Below are positions 1-6,450 of a stretch of DNA of 16,921 nt, in pieces. Made by a program: the position numbers and the translations under genes. Below the pieces are notes generated by a model, which had not been told where the DNA came from, searched no databases, and worked only from the letters and a program-made list of their open reading frames with translations. The DNA lies in the NCBI GenBank assembly GCA_964457585.1, contig CAYWFU010000071.1:1-16921 (forward strand), read 5' to 3'. Each line of letters begins with the position of its first letter. Position 1 is the first letter of the stretch. The DNA is from CAYWFU01 sp964457585 (GTDB taxonomy: Bacteria; JACRDZ01).

Positions 1-102
1 TTTAATATCGTTTTTTAAAAAAATTCCAAAATTGATTTGACCCAGTCTGAGAGCCGCAGGGTATCTTCTGTCTCTGATAGGAATATTTTATTATTTATAT
101 TT

Positions 103-146
103 GTGCCAATTCATCCCTGCAGTAAACTGCAGAGTATTCTTGGCAC
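103..146. repeat. Symmetric two-tier hairpin, IS200/IS605-end-like
   Basis: Seen directly: GTGCCAA (103-109) pairs with TTGGCAC (140-146), and CTGCAG (117-122) pairs with CTGCAG (127-132) around a TAAA loop. The internal loops between the two stems are both exactly 7 nt. Foot sequences of the type TTCATCC...TAAA...ATTCTTG resemble the imperfect hairpins at IS200/IS605-family ends, and possibly REP elements. No transposase is visible in the window, so it would be a solo end or relic. It has no run of T after it and is not an obvious terminator. Confidence 0.45.
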
Positions 147-270
147 TTCCAGATAAAAATGAGTCAAAGAATCATAGAGGCATAGTTTTTTAAAGCATAA
201 ACATTATCGCAGGTTTCATCGTATTTTGCAAAGTTTTTTTCATTTATTTATAATCTAATTATAATTTTAT

Positions 271-300
271 TTGCAAAGTAATACAATATTGTGTTATTAT
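271..300 (+). promoter_or_regulatory. Candidate sigma-70-type promoter of the AbiE-type pair
   Basis: TTGCAA (271-276, 4/6 to the -35 consensus), an 18-nt spacer, then TATTAT (295-300, 5/6 to the -10 consensus). The -10 box lies 25 nt upstream of the toxin ATG at 326, leaving a short leader that contains AGGA at 316-319. The spacer contains the perfect 10-bp palindrome ACAATATTGT (283-292), a natural operator position. AbiEi antitoxins autorepress their operons, so this is the best candidate binding site, but binding is inferred. Confidence 0.5.
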
Positions 301-325
301 GTAAATAAAAATTATAGGATAAAAC

Positions 326-1204
326 ATGGGTATTAAAGAATATAATAAAAATCGAATAACATTTGCAGAGAGTGCTCAATTAATTATTTTACATATTTTA
401 TTTTCTCGAAAAGAGAGTAAAGATATTATTTTTCAAGGAGGAACAGCAATTAGATGGTGTTATGGAGGGAATAGGTTTTCTGAAGATCTGGATTTTGTTA
501 CTCCTTTAACTAAAAAAGCAATTTCAAAGTTCATTAATTCCATTAAAATTAATCTAAAAAATGAATTTATTGCACATTTTGGCATTGGAAATTTTGCTAT
601 AAAAGAAAAAGAAACAACAAGAGAATCATCTTATAAAGCTTTTGTAGAATTTTATCCATTAAATAAGCGGGAAAAAATATCCATTAAAGTTGAATTTGAA
701 AAATTAAAAAAAAATATATTTCCGGAGTATAAAAAAGTATTACTCACATCGCTTTCTTCTGTTTCCTTTCTTATACAAAAAGAAAATATTTTGATACCTC
801 CATTTGGCAGTATAATTAATGTAGAGACAGAAGAAGAACTTTTTACAGATAAAATTAGAGCATTGCTGGAAAGAGTTTATATTAAGGGAAGAGATTTTTA
901 TGACATATGGTTTCTGATAAAAACACTTAACATGAAACCGGATATTGAAATATTGAATAAAAAATTTGACATGTATGAAGCACCTTTCAATCCGGCAAGA
1001 AAAATTCAATATTATACTGAAATAGATAAAATTGAGCAGAAAGAAAAAAAAGAATTACTAATTGCTATTGAAAATGATTTATCAAGATTTATACATCCTG
1101 ATATATTTAATGTATTAAAACAGGATAATTTTTTTGAACTGATAGATAATGTTAAAGAAATTTTTTGTAAATTGCAGGTAAAAAAATATGTTAAAAAAAA
1201 TTAA
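326..1204 (+). CDS. AbiEii/AbiGii-type nucleotidyltransferase toxin
   Basis: Predicted toxin of a type IV toxin-antitoxin pair. AbiEii proteins are DNA-polymerase-beta-fold nucleotidyltransferases that can block growth and abort phage infection. The N-terminal signature is clear: GGT at residues 38-40, then S52-E53-D54-L55-D56-F57, with D54 and D56 as the metal-binding acidic pair. The second conserved block is also present, K176 in FTDKIRAL and R189-D190...D193 in KGRDFYDIWFL. At 292 aa it has a normal full length. AGGA sits 6 nt before the ATG. Its 3' end overlaps the antitoxin gene by 17 nt, implying translational coupling. The gene is very AT-rich and Lys/Ile-rich. Classical AbiE operons place the antitoxin first; here the toxin comes first. 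No substrate can be read from the sequence. Confidence 0.9.
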   Translation: MGIKEYNKNRITFAESAQLIILHILFSRKESKDIIFQGGTAIRWCYGGNRFSEDLDFVTPLTKKAISKFINSIKINLKNEFIAHFGIGNFAIKEKETTRESSYKAFVEFYPLNKREKISIKVEFEKLKKNIFPEYKKVLLTSLSSVSFLIQKENILIPPFGSIINVETEEELFTDKIRALLERVYIKGRDFYDIWFLIKTLNMKPDIEILNKKFDMYEAPFNPARKIQYYTEIDKIEQKEKKELLIAIENDLSRFIHPDIFNVLKQDNFFELIDNVKEIFCKLQVKKYVKKN

Positions 1205-1766
1205 AACTGTAGATATATTAAAAGAATTACCCTCCATATTTACATATGCTGATGCAGCTAAATTTTCTAATAATCCCAATGTGTTTCTTGTTAGAGCATC
1301 TTATTGTGGATATGTAAAAAAAATTGCTAGGGGAGTATATTTTAACTCATTATTTGGTGACAAACCACGAGTTGAACAAATAGCCTGTTTTATTAGACAA
1401 CCCTCTTATGTATCCTGTGAATGGGCATTAAATTATCATGGGGTGATTTTACAGGTACCAGTTGTGTGTACTGTTATTACTTTAAGCGCATCTGTTGGTA
1501 AAAGAAATGTAATTAAATATGATGATAATATCATTGAATATTCTAAGATTTCCGAACATTTATTCTGGGGATTTGAAAGAATCGATGATTTCAATATTGC
1601 TACACCTGAAAAAGCATTTATGGATACAGTTTATTTAAGAAAAAGAATGCCTTTTTTTGATGAAATTGAAATTGAAAAGCTTGATTTTAAAAAATTGTTA
1701 AAAATTTCTAAAAAATATCCATTATCTTCACAAAAAATTGTCAATCTTTTACTTGACAAAATCTAG
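1188..1766 (+). CDS. AbiEi-type antitoxin / transcriptional regulator
   Basis: Likely antitoxin and autorepressor of the upstream nucleotidyltransferase toxin. The N-terminal part (about residues 5-60) looks like the winged helix-turn-helix of AbiEi proteins: FTYADAAKF followed by a recognition-helix-like stretch and RGVYFN. The middle has the family-like block SCEWALNYHG (about 76-86), and the C-terminal half has ATPEKAFMDTVYLR, matching the family's peKAl-D pattern. The 192-aa length is usual for AbiEi. The ATG lies inside the toxin gene's last codons, with AGG a few bases before it. The pair probably makes one bicistronic mRNA from the promoter near 271-300. Because the antitoxin does not need to bind the toxin in type IV systems, the partner assignment rests on synteny and both family signatures. 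Confidence 0.82.
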   Translation: MLKKIKTVDILKELPSIFTYADAAKFSNNPNVFLVRASYCGYVKKIARGVYFNSLFGDKPRVEQIACFIRQPSYVSCEWALNYHGVILQVPVVCTVITLSASVGKRNVIKYDDNIIEYSKISEHLFWGFERIDDFNIATPEKAFMDTVYLRKRMPFFDEIEIEKLDFKKLLKISKKYPLSSQKIVNLLLDKI

Positions 1767-1917
1767 AATATATATCATTATATCAAATATTAAGCAGTGC
1801 TGCAATAATTGAGATTAATTTAAAAACTTTTGTAATTATATAATATTGTGATTTATTATATATCGTAACTTGGGGTTCAAAACTAAAATATTTTTTCATG
1901 TTTGTGCTGAATAGTTA

Positions 1918-2750
1918 CGAAATATTCATCCCGAAGATGTTCAATTTGTTCTTAACAATCTGCAGAATTTATCAGAAAATTGTAATTATTCTCAGGAATA
2001 CCGCTATAAACATAAGGATGGTTCATATCGCTGGATGTATGATATATATATGCTTCATAAAGATATTAATAGAAATACTGCTGAATTAATCGGCCACTGG
2101 ATGGATATTACCAGTCGTAAAAAGATGGAAAATGAATTAAGTGAAAGTAAAGAAAAGATAGTAAAAAGTTATGATAAATTGCAAAGAATACTTGAAGAAA
2201 CCACTCAAGCTTTAGCTTCTGCGCTTGAAAAAAGAGATCCATATACAGCAGGACATCAGGAACGAGTTACAAAACTTGCTTGTGCTATTGCCAAAGAACT
2301 AGGAGTTAATAACGATCAAATTGAAGCAATTCGTATAGCCGGGCTTTTACATGACATCGGTAAAATCTATATCCCTTCGGAAATTTTATCCCGTCCGGGT
2401 GTTTTAAGTAAAATTGAATTTGAATTAGTAAAAACACATTGCATCACGGGATTTGATATATTAAAACCAATTGAATTCCCATGGCCAATTGCCGAGATTG
2501 TACTCCAGCATCATGAACGGATTAATGGTTCCGGATATCCTAATAATTTATCTGATAACCAATTTTATTAGAAGCACAAATTATTGGGGTAGCAGATGTT
2601 GTAGAAGCAATGGCATCTCACAGGCCATATAGAGCAGCACTTGGAATAAATAAAGCACTTGATGAAATTAAAGAAAAAAAGGGAATTCTTTATGATAAGC
2701 AGATAGTGGAAGCATGTTTAAAAGTTTTTCAAGTAGAAGAGATATTTTAA
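1918..2750 (+). pseudogene. Broken PAS/PAC - HD-GYP cyclic-di-GMP phosphodiesterase
   Basis: Remnant of a sensor protein with an N-terminal PAS/PAC domain and a C-terminal HD-GYP domain, a family that hydrolyses cyclic di-GMP. The reading frame opens right after an in-frame TAG at 1912-1914, with PAS-like residues (IHPEDV, YRYKHKDGSYRW, then the GHWMDITSRKKMENEL linker). The HD pair (2350-2355), HHE (2509-2517) and GSGYP (2527-2541) are intact. At about 2556-2571 the frame is lost and the ORF stops at 2571. The missing tail resumes one frame over at 2571 (EAQIIGVADVVEAMASHRPYR) and ends at TAA 2748-2750, so one base appears to be missing. An internal ATG at 2035 gives a 178-aa fragment. The PAS start is gone, so an old relic is more likely than a single sequencing error. 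Confidence 0.82.
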
Positions 2751-2774
2751 AGTATAAAAAAAGGAGGTGCTTGT

Positions 2775-3341
2775 ATGCCAATAGCAGCAATACAAAAAAC
2801 AGATGAATTGGATAATGAACAATTGCTTAAAGTTTTGATGGCTTTTAAAAAAGGTGATTTTTCAGCACGTATGCCATTAGATAAAACCAGAGTGGCAGGT
2901 AAAATTGCAGATACTTTAAATGATATTATTGAAACTAAAGAATGTTTATTAAAAGAAACACAGAAAGCAGCTCTTCTTGTCGGAAAAGAAGGTAAAGTTT
3001 CACAAAGGCTTAGTATGGAAGGGATGGTTGGCGGATGGGCAAATGCGGTTGATTCTGTTAATAGTCTTATCGGCGATTTAGTTCAACCTACGAATGAAAT
3101 GGCGCGAGTTATCGGTGCTTGCGCAAAAGGGTATCTGACACAGACTGTTACTCTTGAAATAGAAGGAAGACCTCTTAAAGGTGAATTTCTTCATACTGCT
3201 AAAGTTGTAAATAGTATGATAAGCCAGCTCGGATTATTTGCTTCAGAAGTTACACGGGTTGCTAAAGAAGTTGGAACTGAAGGAAAACTAGCCCTAAAAC
3301 AAGCGAGGTTTTTTTCCGAACCACTTAAAACCCCATCATAA
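2775..3341 (+). CDS. Truncated HAMP-repeat sensor kinase (N-terminal fragment)
   Basis: N-terminal fragment of the large HAMP-repeat hybrid histidine kinases (fungal Nik1-like/group III architecture). Residues about 15-70 (LMAFKKGDFSARMP...GKIADTLNDII) form one HAMP unit. Residues about 75-150 carry the family phrases VGKEGKVSQR, LVQPTNEMARVIGACAKG, EGRPLKGEF and KVVNSM. The protein follows the family up to VGTEGKL (about residue 172) and then switches to unrelated ALKQARFFSEPLKTPS before the stop. The rest of the HAMP array, the kinase core and any receiver domain are missing; relatives are typically far longer. There is no transmembrane segment. The Shine-Dalgarno is very strong (AAGGAGGT, 2761-2768). 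It lies 24 nt after the broken HD-GYP gene. Probably a non-functional pseudogene, although still an open frame. Confidence 0.75.
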   Translation: MPIAAIQKTDELDNEQLLKVLMAFKKGDFSARMPLDKTRVAGKIADTLNDIIETKECLLKETQKAALLVGKEGKVSQRLSMEGMVGGWANAVDSVNSLIGDLVQPTNEMARVIGACAKGYLTQTVTLEIEGRPLKGEFLHTAKVVNSMISQLGLFASEVTRVAKEVGTEGKLALKQARFFSEPLKTPS

Positions 3342-3397
3342 CCATAAAAAATCTTTATTTTTTGCTTTTCATATATTAAAATTCTGTTTTTTGAATA

Positions 3398-3766
3398 TCA
3401 ATACCTTGCATCAGAAAAAGTACTTACAAGTTCAGTTTCATAAGAGTTTGAATGAATATAAGTATATAAAAATTCAGATTTATCCAAATTAATTCCCAAT
3501 TCTTCAAGTGTTTCACGTTTTAAGGCTTCCTGTATTGTTTCACCATGATTTACATGTCCGCCTACGGAAGTATCCCATTTTCCGGGAGCAACATCTTTAT
3601 TGGCTGATCTTTTTTGAAGATACAAATCGCCATTCTTATTAAATACAAGAACATGAACAACCCGATGAATTAAAGCGGGATTACCATGAATTTTAGTTCG
3701 CGGTAAAGAATTGATTATTTCACCTTTTTCATTTACAATATCTAATATTTCTTCATATTTTTTCAT
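3398..3766 (-). CDS. NUDIX hydrolase, isopentenyl-diphosphate-isomerase-like, C-terminally truncated
   Basis: NUDIX-fold pyrophosphohydrolase of the subgroup resembling isopentenyl-diphosphate isomerase (COG1443-like), with the opening EEILDIVNEKGE, HRVVHVLVFN and LQKRS. The full NUDIX box is present: G70-x5-E76-x7-R84-E85-x2-E88-E89-x-G91, the residues that bind the catalytic metal. At 122 aa it is shorter than the usual 160-180. After ELVSTF (residue 117) it ends in SDARY, where relatives continue with another beta-strand/helix. The substrate cannot be told. It is divergent from bioF with only 35 nt between starts, and its 3' end faces the cut end of the HAMP kinase. Both losses may stem from one deletion. 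No good ribosome-binding site is visible. Confidence 0.75.
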   Translation of the reverse strand: MKKYEEILDIVNEKGEIINSLPRTKIHGNPALIHRVVHVLVFNKNGDLYLQKRSANKDVAPGKWDTSVGGHVNHGETIQEALKRETLEELGINLDKSEFLYTYIHSNSYETELVSTFSDARY

Positions 3767-3773
3767 AATTACA

Positions 3774-3779
3774 ATTATA
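3774..3779 (-). promoter_or_regulatory. Candidate -10 box for the NUDIX gene
   Basis: On the minus strand a perfect TATAAT lies 7 nt upstream of the NUDIX ATG (3766). Transcription from it would give a nearly leaderless mRNA, which fits the missing Shine-Dalgarno. No convincing -35 box is visible, so this is a weak call. Confidence 0.3.
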
Positions 3780-3801
3780 CTAAAAAAATAATCAGAATAA
3801 T

Positions 3802-5022
3802 ATGAAAAAAAACAGAAATTGGAGAGTAGAAACTTTGAATAAAGATATTATAAAGGAAATTGATAAAGAGCTTGAATATTTAAAAAAAAGTGATTGCTAT
3901 CGTTCATTAAAAGAAATAACCAGCCCAAATTCTTCTTATATATTTCTTAATAATAGAAAAGTACTGAATTTTTGTTCTAATAATTATCTGGGATTAACCA
4001 CGCATCCTGAAGTCATTGCTCATTCTATTAAAGTGCTGAATGAATATGGTACAGGAGGAGGCGCATCCAGGCTTATTTCGGGGAATTTATCTCCTTATAT
4101 ATTAATGGAACAGGAATTGGCGAAATTTTTAAATACTGAAAGCGCTCTTATTTTTTCCAGTGGTTATCAGGCAAATATAGGAGTAATAACATCATTAGTT
4201 GGTAAGAACGATGCTATTTTTTGCGACCGGTTATGTCATGCTAGTATTATTGATGGAGTACTTTTAAGCCATGCAAAGTTATTTCGTTATCCACATAAAA
4301 ATTATAAAATTTTAGAAGATTTATTATCTGTTAATACTTCTAAATTTAACCGCAAACTTATTATCACCGAATCTATTTTTAGTATGGATGGGGATATTGC
4401 TCAACTTTTTCAAATAGCTGAGATTTCTAAAAAATATAATGCTTTTTTGCTAATTGATGAGGCTCATGCATTTGGAGTAGCTGGTAAAGAAGGACGCGGA
4501 GTACATGAGTTATTTGATCTTAAGCTCGATAATTATACTTTATTTATGGGAACATTTGGAAAAGCATTAGCCAGCTCAGGCGCATTTGTTGCCTGTTCGC
4601 AAAAGATCAGGGAATATTTAATCAATAAAGCGCGCAGTTTTATTTTTACTACTGCTCCATCGCCTGCGTCAATAGGCGCTGCTTATAAATCTCTGGAAAT
4701 TATTCGTAAATATCCGGAAATGAGAAAAGATCTGCTTTTAAAAGCTCAATATTTTCGCAATGAACTTAAATTAAAAGGATTTAACTGTATGGAAAGCGAA
4801 TCGCAGATTATTCCTCTTTTAATTGGAGATATTAAAAAAACAATGCTTTTCAGCAAAAATCTGCTTGAAGATGATATTTATATTCATGGAATTCGTCCTC
4901 CTACAGTTCCGCCAAATACTGCCAGATTGAGAATTTCACTTATATCCACACATACACAGGATGGCCTGGATGTTTGCTTAAAATCAATTTGTAAAATTGG
5001 TAAAAAATTAGGAATAATATAG
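3802..5022 (+). CDS. bioF: 8-amino-7-oxononanoate synthase (BioF/KBL family)
   Basis: PLP-dependent alpha-oxoamine synthase. As BioF it condenses pimeloyl-ACP/CoA with L-alanine to give 8-amino-7-oxononanoate, the first ring-forming step of biotin synthesis. Family landmarks are NYLGL (61-65), GTGGGASRLISG (83-94), the PLP-stacking His146 (CHASIIDG), DEAH (219-222) and the Schiff-base Lys254 in GTFGKALASSG. The immediate neighbour bioC supports BioF over the sister enzyme glycine C-acetyltransferase (Kbl), which cannot be excluded by motif alone. The start is uncertain: the ATG at 3802 has no Shine-Dalgarno, while a TTG at 3835 has GGAGAG (3821-3826) 8 nt upstream and would give 395 aa starting LNKDIIKEI, which is the usual length and start of the family. 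It is followed by bioC after 1 nt. Confidence 0.9.
   Translation: MKKNRNWRVETLNKDIIKEIDKELEYLKKSDCYRSLKEITSPNSSYIFLNNRKVLNFCSNNYLGLTTHPEVIAHSIKVLNEYGTGGGASRLISGNLSPYILMEQELAKFLNTESALIFSSGYQANIGVITSLVGKNDAIFCDRLCHASIIDGVLLSHAKLFRYPHKNYKILEDLLSVNTSKFNRKLIITESIFSMDGDIAQLFQIAEISKKYNAFLLIDEAHAFGVAGKEGRGVHELFDLKLDNYTLFMGTFGKALASSGAFVACSQKIREYLINKARSFIFTTAPSPASIGAAYKSLEIIRKYPEMRKDLLLKAQYFRNELKLKGFNCMESESQIIPLLIGDIKKTMLFSKNLLEDDIYIHGIRPPTVPPNTARLRISLISTHTQDGLDVCLKSICKIGKKLGII
3821..3826 (+). promoter_or_regulatory. Shine-Dalgarno favouring a TTG start for bioF
   Basis: GGAGAG, 8 nt before TTG 3835-3837, is in frame with the long bioF reading frame. The upstream ATG (3802) has only AT-rich sequence before it. 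The shorter protein aligns with the normal N-terminus of BioF/Kbl enzymes, so this site probably sets the real start. Confidence 0.5.
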
Positions 5023-5023
5023 A

Positions 5024-5830
5024 ATGAGCAAAAAAGTAATTCAAAAACATTTTTCTAAAAGCGCAAAACATTATGATAAGTATGCAGTTTTACCGCAAAA
5101 AATGTCGGCAATTCTTGAAGATTATATTTCCAACAGAATATTAATCCCTCAAAATAAGACAATTCTCGATATTGGAACAGGCACAGGTGAAACTATTTTG
5201 AAATTAAAAAATAAATTCCCGCAGAATAAAATAATAGGTTGTGATATTGCTTTTGGTATGCTAGAAGAAGCAGAGAAAAAAATTCAGCTGCAGATTCCGC
5301 AACTTGGTTTTATAAAAAATGCTCTTGATATATATCTTATACAAGCAGATGCAGAGAAAATTCCATTTAAAGATAAGGTTTTCGATTTAATAATATCAAA
5401 TGCAACTTATCAATGGATATATGATTTAAAAGAAGCTTTTCTGGAAGCGCATAGAATATTGGAAAGCAACGGAAAATTTATTTTTACTATTTTTGGCAAT
5501 AAAACCTTATACGAACTCATTGCAAGCGGAAGCAGTAAAGTTGAACATTTAAAATTTAAAAACAAAAATGAAATAAAAACGCTATTAAAGCATTCAGGAT
5601 TTGAAATTAATGATTTTATTGCTAAAAGTTATAAATTATATTATCCATCTGTATACAATCTTTTACAGTCATTAAAAAATATGGGAGCAGGAAATGTATT
5701 CTGGGAAAAAGGATTGGGTGGCCGTGCATTACTGGAAGAACTAAATAAAAATTATACTGATTTATTTATAACTAAGAATGGTTTGCAGGCTACGTTTGAG
5801 ATTTTTATTGTTTTTGCGGTTAAGATTTAA
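5024..5830 (+). CDS. bioC: Malonyl-ACP O-methyltransferase
   Basis: SAM-dependent methyltransferase that caps malonyl-ACP as its methyl ester, so that fatty-acid synthesis can build the pimeloyl chain for biotin. The N-terminus has the BioC pattern FSKSAKHYDKYAVLPQKM (10-27). Motif I is LDIGTGTG (48-55), followed by the acidic D74 of GCDIAFGML. ADAEKIPFKDKVFDLIISNATYQWIYD (108-134) covers the usual motifs II-III, with NATYQW typical of BioC. The C-terminal LLQSLKNMGAGN (213-224) and GLQATFEIFIVFA resemble BioC rather than generic methyltransferases. At 268 aa it has normal length. It starts 1 nt after the bioF stop, preceded by AGGAATAAT, so the two are co-translated. No bioA, bioD or bioB is in the window; they must lie elsewhere or biotin precursors are handled differently. 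Confidence 0.85.
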   Translation: MSKKVIQKHFSKSAKHYDKYAVLPQKMSAILEDYISNRILIPQNKTILDIGTGTGETILKLKNKFPQNKIIGCDIAFGMLEEAEKKIQLQIPQLGFIKNALDIYLIQADAEKIPFKDKVFDLIISNATYQWIYDLKEAFLEAHRILESNGKFIFTIFGNKTLYELIASGSSKVEHLKFKNKNEIKTLLKHSGFEINDFIAKSYKLYYPSVYNLLQSLKNMGAGNVFWEKGLGGRALLEELNKNYTDLFITKNGLQATFEIFIVFAVKI

Positions 5831-5838
5831 AAAAGAAC

Positions 5839-5915
5839 GTGAGAGGCAGAGACCGTATGGGGGGAACCGGAGGGACGTTGTCCAAAATGTTTAAGGGATA
5901 AGATAGGGGACTGTC
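5839..5915. other. GC-rich unexplained island in the bioC-ygiT gap
   Basis: Between bioC and the zinc-finger gene (5831-6031) base composition jumps locally. The stretch 5839-5883 is dominated by G/C and includes GGGGGGAACCGGAGGG and a small stem GGAC-GTT-GTCC (5873-5883), followed by GGGGACTGTC at 5906-5915. No ORF, tRNA or recognisable RNA fold was found. Its sharp contrast with the AT-rich surroundings suggests an insertion-sequence end or other foreign fragment, but no partner repeat lies in this window. The remaining 5916-6031 is AT-rich and shows nothing. Confidence 0.35.
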
Positions 5916-6031
5916 ATCAAAGTATAAGTTTGTTAAATTTGCTGAACGTTGTTTACTAGCTTTACTTACTTATTTTTCTTTATCCTTATTAATCTATATT
6001 TTAAACGTAAAAAATTTAAATGAATATAAAA

Positions 6032-6265
6032 TTATACAGTGGCAAATTCGCTTACCGGAACATTAATAGAGGTTTTAGGTTTCTCATCTTTTAAAACGAT
6101 ATGTTCCATCTGCCGTGATACTTCTGCATCAAAATATTTTTCTCCGCATTGTGTACAAACATGTGCAGGCACATGGTTGATAACAACTAATTTTTCACCC
6201 CAGCGATAATCAACAGTAACCAATTTATCCTCTATTTTCCCTTTACAAAAATAACAATTTTTCAT
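6032..6265 (-). CDS. YgiT-type zinc-finger protein (MqsA-N-terminal-like), orphan
   Basis: Small protein of 77 aa with two CxxC knuckles (C4/C7 and C37/C40) in the YgiT/MqsA-N pattern: YFCKGK, then VPAHVCTQCGEKYFDAEV. Such proteins bind zinc and often act as the antitoxin or a partner of a small RelE-like or DUF4258 toxin. The start chosen is the ATG at 6265, because AGGAGA (6271-6276) is 5 nt upstream and the protein then begins MKNCYFC, as family members do. A longer frame from a TTG at 6313 would add 16 residues without motif support. A TTGACA (6313-6308 on the minus strand) with AAAAAT 17 nt later could be its promoter. No toxin gene is present on either side, so the role is unclear. Confidence 0.8.
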   Translation of the reverse strand: MKNCYFCKGKIEDKLVTVDYRWGEKLVVINHVPAHVCTQCGEKYFDAEVSRQMEHIVLKDEKPKTSINVPVSEFATV

Positions 6266-6270
6266 AATAA

Positions 6271-6276
6271 TCTCCT
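6271..6276 (-). promoter_or_regulatory. Shine-Dalgarno of the YgiT-type gene
   Basis: AGGAGA on the minus strand, 5 nt before ATG 6265. It fixes the start at the residue just ahead of the first zinc knuckle and argues against the longer TTG-initiated frame. Confidence 0.65.
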
Positions 6277-6380
6277 GATTCTGAATTTTTTCCATTCTTT
6301 TTTGTACTGTCAAAATATTTTTATAGATTTCTATTCGGAGATTTCCCCTATTTAGGTTTATCCCTGGTTATACTTGTTTA

Positions 6381-6446
6381 GGCATTTATTGGGATTTGGA
6401 GTTTATTTGTTATTTGGTGCTTGTAATTTGGGATTTATGTTATTTA
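6381..6446. repeat. Heptad word repeat (TTTGNNA-like), single arm, 3' of prfB
   Basis: Runs of degenerate 7-nt units such as TTTGTTA, TTTGGTG, CTTGTAA, TTTGGGA and TTTATGT follow each other without a gap. On the other strand the words read CAAATNN/CCAAATN. No facing second arm was found, unlike most other elements here. The block fills the 3' flank of prfB (stop at 6453-6451). It is not a terminator: there is no stem or T-run. Confidence 0.6.
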
Positions 6447-6450
6447 GCAA

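Larger units (their letters stand above)
1..325. other. Non-coding leader region upstream of the AbiE-type pair
   Basis: No credible gene is visible on either strand. A 28-codon minus-strand open stretch between stops (roughly 16-104, ending in LSDWVKSILEFF before a TAA) reads like the tail of a decayed protein, but it is too short to assign. The segment also holds a two-tier hairpin at 103-146. The 10-mer TTTGCAAAGT occurs twice as a direct repeat (225-234 and 270-279), the second copy overlapping the -35 box of the toxin promoter. The rest is AT-rich and featureless to my eye. Confidence 0.5.

Noticed and set aside
1898..2089. 63-residue ORF before the HD-GYP gene
   Set aside because: It is an out-of-frame reading of the PAS domain remnant; the adjacent frame gives recognisable PAS/PAC sequence.
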